NCBI GenBank assembly: GCA_902761685.1
Contig: CACWLI010000006.1
Span: 33,244-97,243 of the forward strand
Length of the DNA: 64,000 nucleotides
Source: an uncultured Erysipelotrichaceae bacterium
GTDB lineage: Bacteria; Bacillota_I; Bacilli_A; RF39; UBA660
Direction of reading: 5' to 3'
Shown: positions 9,197 through 16,728 of the stretch, piece by piece
Position numbering within the stretch: position 1 is the stretch's first letter
How the letters are laid out: the number at the start of each line of letters is the position of its first letter
Position numbers and translations under genes: made by a program
The notes under the pieces: generated by a model
The model's database searches: none
Told to the model about the DNA's origin: nothing
Seen by the model: the letters and a program-made list of their open reading frames with translations, nothing else

Positions 9197-10229
9197 TATT
9201 ACTCCTTATTTCATTTACCATATCATTAAAATCAACTTCATCATTAATATAATACGTTTTATTTCCTGAATAAAAAGTTTGAGGAATATTAACTAAAAAT
9301 TGATTTATATTTATATTAAATTCTTCTTCACTTAATGATTCATTCTTTAGTTTATTTATATATGCATTAATTAGTATTCTATTTATTTCTTTAAGTGAAT
9401 TATTAATTAAATCCCATTGCATAAAAGTATCTTTTTTATGAAAGAATTTATATACATAATCAGTATGTTTTATAAATTCAGCAGACATTAACTCACCCAC
9501 ATATTTAGATAACTCATGATATAAAGATAACAAATCACTTTTAAAATAAAATTTATGCATTAAATTTTCACCAATAATAGACTCTAATATACCACTAATA
9601 TCACTTAAATAATCATAGTAATTTGCAGTCATAGATTTTGGACTAAAATACTTTCTATTTAAATATTCTGTATAACCTTCATTTATTCCTCTACCATAGT
9701 CACCATAATCTTTACTTATTTGATTAAATCCAATATAAGTAACACCATTTCTTCTATTAGAACTAGATAAATGCAATAATTCATGAAATAAAACAGATTT
9801 ACTACTTCTTTTAGATAATTCAATCTTATTATTTGAAAAATACATTCCAGTATTTCTTTGATGATTTAAAAAGAAATCTTTAAACCCTTCATCTTTTCTA
9901 TATATATTTAAATAATTAATATTATTATAAAAATTTTGTAAATACTCTCTATCAAAATTAGTTTCTAAAATTCTTCCAAACTGTAAAATATCATCTTTGA
10001 ATCTTGAATTTAATTTATCTTTTCTAATTGAATCAAAATTCTTATTAATTTCAGGAGGTAAATACAGTATTACATCCTTAGATTCATAATCTTTTCTTAA
10101 TTTAAATCCTTTTCTAGTTTTATTTTCAATATAAACTACAACAGATGACAAAAATAAAGTTTCTATTAATTCTATATTATTAGAAACAAAATTAATAAAA
10201 GTAACAAATGCATCAGTTTGCCATCCCAT
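9180..10229 (-). CDS. Membrane-anchored HExxH (zincin-like) protein, copy 2
   Basis: 349 residues. It has an N-terminal hydrophobic segment (IELIETLFLSSVVVYIE), then a basic stretch, then the motif LFHELLHLSSS, with GINEGYTEYLNRKYF about 40 residues later supplying a possible third ligand. Paralogue of the 7855 gene with the same domain order but low overall identity. Its ATG shares one base with the stop of the 77-residue DUF1292 gene (TAATG), a classic coupling arrangement. Function unknown; a membrane metallopeptidase is the simplest reading. Confidence 0.75.
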   Translation of the reverse strand: MGWQTDAFVTFINFVSNNIELIETLFLSSVVVYIENKTRKGFKLRKDYESKDVILYLPPEINKNFDSIRKDKLNSRFKDDILQFGRILETNFDREYLQNFYNNINYLNIYRKDEGFKDFFLNHQRNTGMYFSNNKIELSKRSSKSVLFHELLHLSSSNRRNGVTYIGFNQISKDYGDYGRGINEGYTEYLNRKYFSPKSMTANYYDYLSDISGILESIIGENLMHKFYFKSDLLSLYHELSKYVGELMSAEFIKHTDYVYKFFHKKDTFMQWDLINNSLKEINRILINAYINKLKNESLSEEEFNININQFLVNIPQTFYSGNKTYYINDEVDFNDMVNEIRSNNERSI

Positions 10230-10462
10230 TAGTTTTCACCTTCTATTTCTAGAAGTAATCTTTCAACTTCATTCCATTCATCCTCTGTTTCAAGATTTTC
10301 AAACATACTTAAATCATTAGGATCAAACCTCTTAGCATACACATTTATCCCATCATCAGTATAAACTATATAATTTCTATTATTATATATAAAAACAAGT
10401 AATATTTTATATTCCTTTATATTTCCATCTTCATCTTTTAGTTTTAACACTTCATTTTTCAT
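10229..10462 (-). CDS. DUF1292-family protein, copy 2
   Basis: 77 residues, acidic, with EYKILLVFIYNNRNYIVYTDD, INVYAKRFDP and EDEWNEVERLLLEIE, all fitting DUF1292. It is the first gene of a four-gene overlapping operon (DUF1292 / HExxH / DUF1292 / HExxH) that looks like a duplicated two-gene cassette. Confidence 0.8.
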   Translation of the reverse strand: MKNEVLKLKDEDGNIKEYKILLVFIYNNRNYIVYTDDGINVYAKRFDPNDLSMFENLETEDEWNEVERLLLEIEGEN

Positions 10463-10481
10463 AAATTAATTATATAACATA

Positions 10482-10511
10482 TTTTAAATAAAAACCACTA
10501 AATTAGTGGTT
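10482..10511 (-). terminator. Rho-independent terminator
   Basis: AACCACTAA / TTAGTGGTT hairpin followed on the minus strand by a T-rich tract. It ends the 10510 gene just before the DUF1292 operon. Confidence 0.75.
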
Positions 10512-11061
10512 ATCTTTTAAGTCTTAAATTATAGACTCCAACTCTTACATAAGGATCTTCATCATACATCCAATCTAAATATATATCATCAAGATTAGTA
10601 ATAATTTTTTTATCATCATCAATATTTGTAACAGCCCCAGTTGTACCCCTTTTATGATACCAAATACCATCACTAGTCTTTCTTAATAAATGAAAATCAC
10701 TAGTTATAGTACTCTTAGCTTCATAAAGTGCTACTACCCATGATAAATACCCATCACTATCAATATCACACAAAGATGGATAAGACTCTCTTACTTCATC
10801 TATCTTAATACCTAAAGTTTGCATATCAATAAGCATTCTATAATAATATGGTAATCTATATAAATAATCACTATCCATATTAAAACTAAACTTTCCAATT
10901 TCTCCAATTGAATAAGCATAATTTCCCTCAAGTACTTCACTATATGGTATATCAAGTCCCAAAGCATATGCATAACAATTAGTAGTTTTAATATTATCCC
11001 AATTAAATTTTAAATCTATTTTTGATCTAATCTCATCATAACTCATTTTAAGTTTTTCCAT
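10510..11061 (-). CDS. Hypothetical protein with conserved Cys and His motifs (paralogue of the gene at 2752)
   Basis: 183 residues. Shared with the 2752 gene: TTNCYAYALGLD (Cys), SLCDIDSDGYLSWVVALY, DFHLLRK (His), GIWYHKRG and the last residues VGVYNLRLKR. Same length class, and both end immediately at a terminator. The Cys and His could form a hydrolase dyad (inference only). Its Shine-Dalgarno GAGG lies inside the 3' arm of the preceding gene's terminator hairpin, so access to it may depend on readthrough. Confidence 0.75.
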   Translation of the reverse strand: MEKLKMSYDEIRSKIDLKFNWDNIKTTNCYAYALGLDIPYSEVLEGNYAYSIGEIGKFSFNMDSDYLYRLPYYYRMLIDMQTLGIKIDEVRESYPSLCDIDSDGYLSWVVALYEAKSTITSDFHLLRKTSDGIWYHKRGTTGAVTNIDDDKKIITNLDDIYLDWMYDEDPYVRVGVYNLRLKR

Positions 11062-11084
11062 AATAAAACCTCACATAAGTGAGG
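11062..11084 (-). terminator. Terminator hairpin overlapping the next gene's ribosome-binding site
   Basis: CCTCAC-TTAT-GTGAGG followed by TTTTATT and then the ATG at 11061. The GAGG of the 3' arm is seven bases from the start codon and is the only plausible Shine-Dalgarno. Confidence 0.7.
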
Positions 11085-11123
11085 TATATATTAACATATA
11101 TTGATTGTTAATTCAAATATTAA

Positions 11124-13091
11124 CTACTCTTTTATTGGGCATTCATCGATTCTATATTCATAAATTGTATTTGGCATTACAAAGTCATCATAATTTACTG
11201 ATGTATTATAAGTACCTGCCATACCCCTTGAACCAGATTCTTCTCTATAAATAGGATATAAATGTTTTTCTCTTTCATTATCTGAACTACAGTAATTTCT
11301 ATACTCTACAAAATTAACTTCTAAAGTATTATATTTACTTTCAATCCACTCACTCCATTTCATATCTGGTTCAGCAAACATAACATTTTCAAATTTACCA
11401 TTACCGCTACAATTTACAAAATCCTTATTTGTTTCACAATTAACATAATCATGTAAAGTAAATGAAATTAAATCTGTTTTATAAATCCAAATTGCAGTTG
11501 GTGTGTTTGAATCAATTACTCCGTAATAATTATTTTTATCATCTGCAAATGCTGTTTCTAATAAATACTTTGTATAATCATTCATAACTTTTGGAGTTTT
11601 AATTTTTTCAAGTGAAGGTAAATTACTAAACGTATACATTTCAGAACTATCATTTTTTAATTTAAGTGAACTCATATCAATTTCTTTTAAATTTACACTA
11701 TAATCAAATAAATCACTAATAAATACTCCATTATCATTTTTCCAAGAACTTAAGTCTAATTTAGTTAAACTTCTATCATCAAAAAATATAAAATTTAAAT
11801 CTTCTGCTTTAGAAATATCAAAATTACTCACATCAATATTTTCTAATTTTTTCATTCCATAGAACATTCCATCAAAATGTTCACCATTGCTTGTATCAAA
11901 ATTACTTACATCTAATTGTTTTATATTTGCCATTAATCCAAATAAAGAAGAAAAATTCTTTGTATATTTAGTTCTAATAGTTGATAAATCTAAACTACTT
12001 ACATAAGCTAAACCACCAAACATTCCTGTCGCATCTTCATTTAAATATACTATTGGTGCTTCACTATACCAATAAATTGTTTTTGTTGCTTCTTCATACC
12101 ACATATAAATTGGTATTGTTGATTCAGATGATGATACTTTATATTCATCTGTCTTATATTTATCTTCTATTGTCTTACTTCTTTTATAATTTAATATTTT
12201 ATTAGCACAAGCATATCCGCTTTCTGGAAGAGGATCATAATCAGAAGAATTCGTAACTTGAACTCTTTTTATATTATTGTTTTTTAAAACTACTCTAGGT
12301 TCAGCAGCTTTATCATTTGAACATCTAAGATTAACATACTCAATAGAACCATTTGAATTAGTACTTTTATCATAATTAATTCCTGATAAATCAAACATTT
12401 TAGAAACAACATTTAATCCTCTATCAAATATAGCTTTTCCTGTAGTTGGAGCATCCATTGTTACTTCCACATTTAAATCTATTTGTAATTGTTGTGCTGC
12501 ATTTGTTAAATAAATTGTAGAACCTATTAATGTAAATGCAAACATAACAACAAGTATTTTTTGATTCTTTCTAAAGAATACAAATGAAACTAAACCTATT
12601 AATAATCCTACTAGTAATATATTAGATACTTCTTTAATACCTGTTTTTGGATTACTAATAGTATCTAATGGAATAGTAAGTTTTATTTCTGTTCCATTTA
12701 ACACTGTTACATCTGTTGCTTCTTTTGTATACTTGAATGTTACAAATAAAGCTTTTTCACTATTTGCCCTAAAATCCTTACTATTATTTTCATATTCATA
12801 TACTATATCTGTATATTCATTTTGATAATTTGATTTAATATCTGAAATGATATAATCTGTATTATCATTATTTTTTAATACAATTTTAAATTTTACATAA
12901 TCTCCTACTTGATTAAAGAAAATATCTGTTTTAATACCTAGTCCTTCATATGAATAATTATTTACGTCTATTGTACTAGTTTTATCAGCAATTTCTAAAC
13001 TTTTAATATTTACATTTGCACTAGCAAACACATTACTCATAAATAAAAAACTAAATAAAAAAACTAAAAATACATTTAATATTTTTTTCAT
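11124..13091 (-). CDS. BspA-like (DUF285) surface protein with internal NPKTG and two membrane helices, copy 1
   Basis: 655 residues. A signal peptide (KKILNVFLVFLFSFLFMSNVFA) is followed by an extracellular beta-rich domain to about residue 140. NPKTG then sits near 145, then two hydrophobic helices (about 153-172 and 178-197) separated by RKNQK. The second half carries BspA/DUF285-type repeats (FSSLFGLMANIKQLDVSNFDTS; then NIDVSNFDISKAEDLNFIF). The NPKTG-helix-basic block looks like a sortase sorting signal, but it is internal rather than C-terminal. ATG 13091 is chosen over an upstream GTG because AGAGG is seven bases away and the paralogue uses the same position. DUF285 domains are known from adhesins. 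Confidence 0.85.
   Translation of the reverse strand: MKKILNVFLVFLFSFLFMSNVFASANVNIKSLEIADKTSTIDVNNYSYEGLGIKTDIFFNQVGDYVKFKIVLKNNDNTDYIISDIKSNYQNEYTDIVYEYENNSKDFRANSEKALFVTFKYTKEATDVTVLNGTEIKLTIPLDTISNPKTGIKEVSNILLVGLLIGLVSFVFFRKNQKILVVMFAFTLIGSTIYLTNAAQQLQIDLNVEVTMDAPTTGKAIFDRGLNVVSKMFDLSGINYDKSTNSNGSIEYVNLRCSNDKAAEPRVVLKNNNIKRVQVTNSSDYDPLPESGYACANKILNYKRSKTIEDKYKTDEYKVSSSESTIPIYMWYEEATKTIYWYSEAPIVYLNEDATGMFGGLAYVSSLDLSTIRTKYTKNFSSLFGLMANIKQLDVSNFDTSNGEHFDGMFYGMKKLENIDVSNFDISKAEDLNFIFFDDRSLTKLDLSSWKNDNGVFISDLFDYSVNLKEIDMSSLKLKNDSSEMYTFSNLPSLEKIKTPKVMNDYTKYLLETAFADDKNNYYGVIDSNTPTAIWIYKTDLISFTLHDYVNCETNKDFVNCSGNGKFENVMFAEPDMKWSEWIESKYNTLEVNFVEYRNYCSSDNEREKHLYPIYREESGSRGMAGTYNTSVNYDDFVMPNTIYEYRIDECPIKE
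12415..13091 (-). repeat. Direct repeat, copy 1 (5' half of the BspA-like gene)
   Basis: Near-identical at DNA level to 14355-15037. It encodes the signal peptide, N-domain, NPKTG and both helices. A second near-identical block, 12058-12202, matches 14032-14178. Sequence between the blocks has diverged strongly. Confidence 0.8.
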
Positions 13092-13131
13092 CTGCACACC
13101 TCTATTCTTATTTAATTATAAAACAAATAAT

Positions 13132-13172
13132 AAAAAAAAGAAAGTAGCTTTACACTACAAAATGCTACTTTC
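13132..13172 (-). terminator. Rho-independent terminator
   Basis: GAAAGTAGC / GCTACTTTC stem with a 15-base loop, then eight T on the minus strand, between the two BspA-like genes. Confidence 0.75.
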
Positions 13173-13177
13173 ATATT

Positions 13178-15037
13178 TTATTTTGGGCAACTATAAGTGG
13201 AATTACTATATATATCGTTTTGATATATAATATAATATTCTCTTTCATCTAATTTTTTAATTTCACTCGCTAAAAGTCTTTTAGGTTCTTTTAAATTTCC
13301 ACTATAACTTAAGAAATATTGACCACATGATTCTTCTGAATTTCTAACTTTAAAATTTTTTGTATTATATTTGCTTTTTACCCAATCAGATATTGTCATA
13401 CCCTTTTCTGCTTTAAACATTATTTTTTCTGGTTCACATGAAGATTCTTCAGCTAGTGCATTTTCATCTGATGTATTATTTTTACATACACTATAATCTA
13501 TTATTAGAAAGTCAACCAAATTTGTTGAATAAATCCATGTTGATTTTGGTGTAGTTGATTTAATTGAATCAAATTCATTCTTGTTATCAGTAAATAATGA
13601 TGGTAAAAGAATTTCTTCATTTCCAATATTAATTATTTTTGGTGTTTTAATTTTTTCAATTGATGGTAGCATAAACATATTATATGGTTCTAAATAAGTA
13701 TTATGTGATATTTCAAATGAACTAATGTCTAATTCTTTAAGACTTATCATACCATTAAAAGCTCCATATATACTATTGAATTTACTTGTATTCCAATTAC
13801 TTAAATCTAATGATTCAATACTTGTATCACTATAAAACATTCTTTCAATACTTTCAACGTTACTAGTATCAAATTTACTTACATCAATTGATTTTAGACT
13901 ATACATATTTGAAAAAGTTTCTGTAAAATTCTTAGTGTATTTTGATCTTATATCTGATAAGTCTAAATTACTAATATATGCAAGTCCAGAAAACATTAAT
14001 CCAGCATCTTCGTTAAAATAAACAATTGGTGCTTCACTATACCAGTAAATTGTTTTTGTTCCTTCTTCATACCACATATAAATTGGTATTTCTGATTCAG
14101 ATGATGATACTTTATATTCATCTGTCTTATATTTATCTTCTATTGTCTTACTTCTTTTATAATTTAATATTTTATTTGTACATGAATAATAATCTTCAGA
14201 TATTTCTGGTGTCAAATATGGACCTGCTGCTTCAGTTCTAACAATATTATTATTTGTATTTATGCCAATTTTATCACTTTTTTTACAATTCAATCCAATT
14301 CCATTATCGAAAGTAATATAAGGAATTCCTGCTAATTCAAATGCTTTTGCATCTACAATTACTCCTCTATCAAATATAGCTTTTCCTGTAGTTGGAGCGT
14401 CCATTGTTACTTCTACATTTAAATCTATTTGTAATTGTTGTGCTGCATTTGTTAGATAAATTGTTGAACCTATTAAAGTAAATGCGAATAATACTACTAA
14501 CATTTTTGGACTTCTTCTAACTAGTAAGAATACAGAAAGACCTATTCCAAGTCCAACAAGTAGTATTTTTGAAACATCTTCAATACCTGTTTTTGGATTA
14601 CTAATTGTATCTAGTGGAATAGTAAGTTTTATTTCTGTTCCATTTAATACTGTTATATCTGTTGCTTCTTTTGTATATTTGAATGTTACAAATAAAGCTT
14701 TTTCACTATTTGCTCTAAAATCCTTACTATTATTTTCATACTCATATACAATATCAGTATATTCATTTTGATAATTTGATTTTATATCAGATATTATATA
14801 ATCAATATTATCATTATTCTTTAATACAACTTTAAACTTAACATAGTCTCCTACTTGATTAAAGAAAATATCTGTTTTAATACCTAGTCCTTCATATGAA
14901 TAACTATTTACATTTATTGTGCTTGTTTTATCTGATATTTCTAAACTCTTAATATTTACATTTGCACTAGCAAATACATTACTCATAAATATAAAGCTAA
15001 AAGCTAAAACTAAAAATACATTTAATATTTTTTTCAT
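13178..15037 (-). CDS. BspA-like (DUF285) surface protein with internal NPKTG and two membrane helices, copy 2
   Basis: 619 residues, tandem paralogue of the 11124 gene. Residues 1-225 are nearly identical (signal peptide, N-domain, NPKTG near 146, two helices), as is the SEAPIVYF / YKRSKTIEDKYKTDEYKVSS segment. The DUF285 repeats (SLKSIDVSKFDTSNVESIERMF; SIESLDLSNWNTSKF) and the C-terminal Cys-containing region differ. Start ATG is preceded by AGAGG with seven-base spacing, identical to copy 1. Each copy has its own terminator. The pattern fits a duplicated surface adhesin whose exposed part is diversifying. Confidence 0.85.
   Translation of the reverse strand: MKKILNVFLVLAFSFIFMSNVFASANVNIKSLEISDKTSTINVNSYSYEGLGIKTDIFFNQVGDYVKFKVVLKNNDNIDYIISDIKSNYQNEYTDIVYEYENNSKDFRANSEKALFVTFKYTKEATDITVLNGTEIKLTIPLDTISNPKTGIEDVSKILLVGLGIGLSVFLLVRRSPKMLVVLFAFTLIGSTIYLTNAAQQLQIDLNVEVTMDAPTTGKAIFDRGVIVDAKAFELAGIPYITFDNGIGLNCKKSDKIGINTNNNIVRTEAAGPYLTPEISEDYYSCTNKILNYKRSKTIEDKYKTDEYKVSSSESEIPIYMWYEEGTKTIYWYSEAPIVYFNEDAGLMFSGLAYISNLDLSDIRSKYTKNFTETFSNMYSLKSIDVSKFDTSNVESIERMFYSDTSIESLDLSNWNTSKFNSIYGAFNGMISLKELDISSFEISHNTYLEPYNMFMLPSIEKIKTPKIINIGNEEILLPSLFTDNKNEFDSIKSTTPKSTWIYSTNLVDFLIIDYSVCKNNTSDENALAEESSCEPEKIMFKAEKGMTISDWVKSKYNTKNFKVRNSEESCGQYFLSYSGNLKEPKRLLASEIKKLDEREYYIIYQNDIYSNSTYSCPK
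14355..15037 (-). repeat. Direct repeat, copy 2 (5' half of the BspA-like gene)
   Basis: Near-identical to 12415-13091; see that entry. The similarity extends a few bases upstream into the ribosome-binding site (AGAGGTGTG in both). Confidence 0.8.
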
Positions 15038-15076
15038 TTACACACCTCTATCTTTATTTAATTATAAAACATATCA

Positions 15077-15120
15077 TAAAAAAAAGAAAGTATTACTTCT
15101 TAAAAGTACTGCTTTCTTTT
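15077..15120 (-). terminator. Probable Rho-independent terminator
   Basis: AAAGAAAG / CTTTCTTT stem with an imperfect middle and a T run on the minus strand. It overlaps the 3' end of the 15093 gene. Confidence 0.55.
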
Positions 15121-15896
15121 AATATTAATTCTAATTTATTTCTTTCTTCTTCTGTTATTTCTAATCCTTCTCTTGCTTTTTCTGCTAAAGAAATATCACT
15201 TGGAAGTATTAGTTTATTATATTTTTTCATAAGACCAAGGCTATCAAATGTATGTTTTAATGTTCCTTCTCCACTTTGAGTATATCCTTGTAAAATAAAT
15301 GAATTTCTATATGTAATCATAGCATTCATTATATCTTTTTCATTTGTAAGTGAAGCTATTTGTGATGAAATATTATATCCTTCAATTGTAGCATTTCTTT
15401 CTAATATAAAACTATATGCATTTCCCATATAAATTATAAATCTAAATATATCTATTACTAGTGATATTGGTCTTGGAAAATAATAATCTTTTTTTCTCAT
15501 TATTTCAAATATAGTATGATATGCATCACTTTGATATGGATATTTAGGATCTATTTTTTTATCAGCAATTAATTTTTGATGAGAGTGTTCTATTTCATGA
15601 GAAAGTAAACTAACATATGAGTATGCTTTTAATAATTCTTTATCTTTAATATCAAAATGTTCTAATGAATCATTTAAAAGTGCAGTTGTCCAATCAACAC
15701 TTTTATCAATATTAACAGCTATTGAATTATATTTAGGACTAAATGCAGCCACATTACCTCTAAGATTAGTAAAGTGTAATGGAATCATATCATAACCTAA
15801 ATATTTATATAATTCTTTTATATATTCTTCACTAATTCCATTGTTTTTTATATCTTCTATTATATTTCTTACTTCTAATAATTTTTCTTTTTCCAT
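15093..15896 (-). CDS. Hypothetical HEIEH metalloprotein
   Basis: 267 residues, soluble, no signal peptide. SHEIEHSHQKLIADKK is an HExxH zinc motif near residue 98. Further on, ILERNATIEGYNIS offers acidic residues for a third ligand. The surrounding sequence is helical and rich in Tyr, Asn and Lys. It may be a distant relative of the other HExxH proteins of this window (7855, 9180, 34049), but I see no alignable similarity beyond the motif. GGGGG lies four bases from the ATG. Enzymatic function not established. Confidence 0.7.
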   Translation of the reverse strand: MEKEKLLEVRNIIEDIKNNGISEEYIKELYKYLGYDMIPLHFTNLRGNVAAFSPKYNSIAVNIDKSVDWTTALLNDSLEHFDIKDKELLKAYSYVSLLSHEIEHSHQKLIADKKIDPKYPYQSDAYHTIFEIMRKKDYYFPRPISLVIDIFRFIIYMGNAYSFILERNATIEGYNISSQIASLTNEKDIMNAMITYRNSFILQGYTQSGEGTLKHTFDSLGLMKKYNKLILPSDISLAEKAREGLEITEEERNKLELILKESSTFKK

Positions 15897-15952
15897 AATA
15901 CCCCCAAAAAACTTGTGTTATATAATATCACTAAAATAATAAAATATCAAAT

Positions 15953-15980
15953 AAAAAGCATGAACTAAATTCATGCTTTT
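15953..15980 (-). terminator. Rho-independent terminator of walJ
   Basis: AAAAGCATGAA / TTCATGCTTTT perfect stem with a five-base loop; overlaps the last codons of walJ. Confidence 0.8.
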
Positions 15981-16728
15981 ATAATTCTATTATTTCACTC
16001 ATTTCATCTTTATTAGATATTAATACTTTAATTCTTTTATCTATTTTGTCTCTATTTGTATTATAAGCTAGTTCATAAGTATTATCATGTTCACTTACAT
16101 GCATTAACATAATATATTTTGTATCTTCTCCAATAAAGTGATTTAAATACATAGCGCATTCATCATTTGATAAGTGTCCTTCATCTCCAGTGTTTCTAAT
16201 TTTAGTATAGTAATCTTTACTACCATTCATTTCCATTACAACATCATGATTGCTTTCTAATAAATATACTGTTTTATTTTTTAGTTTATCATGATATCTA
16301 GAATGTATCATACCTGTATCTGTCATATAGAATATTGATTTATCTTCGTATTCAAGAACAAATCCATATCCTTTTTTATCATGTGATATAGGAATTTTAA
16401 CCAGTTTAATTTCATCTATATTATCTATATTATCAAAATAAGTATAGTTTTTTATTAAACTATTTTTTTGGTATTCTGTGAAAGTATCTTTTGAAATATA
16501 TATTTTAGTATTATAAACTCTACTAAAAGAATGCAAACTTCTTACATGATCATTATGAGCATGTGTTATTAAAATAAAATCTAATTCTTCAGCTTTAGTA
16601 CCAAGAATACTTAATTTATTTTTTATATCGTTAAATCCAAGTCCAACATCAATCAAGAATTTTTTATTGCCAAATTCAAAATATGTTGAATTACCTGAAC
16701 TACTACTACCAAGTACTACTATTTTCAT
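15979..16728 (-). CDS. walJ: Metallo-beta-lactamase-fold hydrolase, WalJ/YycJ type
   Basis: 249 residues. It opens with the metallo-beta-lactamase strand KIVVLGSSSSGNSTYFE, followed by the metal motif THAHNDH near residue 55 and further ligands at YMTDTGMI and MLMHVSEHD. Size and N-terminus match YycJ/WalJ, implicated in Bacilli in coordinating cell division with DNA replication and repair. It begins immediately after the polC stop (TAAATG), so the pair is cotranscribed. In Bacillus walJ belongs to the walRK operon instead; no two-component system is visible here. Confidence 0.85.
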   Translation of the reverse strand: MKIVVLGSSSSGNSTYFEFGNKKFLIDVGLGFNDIKNKLSILGTKAEELDFILITHAHNDHVRSLHSFSRVYNTKIYISKDTFTEYQKNSLIKNYTYFDNIDNIDEIKLVKIPISHDKKGYGFVLEYEDKSIFYMTDTGMIHSRYHDKLKNKTVYLLESNHDVVMEMNGSKDYYTKIRNTGDEGHLSNDECAMYLNHFIGEDTKYIMLMHVSEHDNTYELAYNTNRDKIDKRIKVLISNKDEMSEIIEL

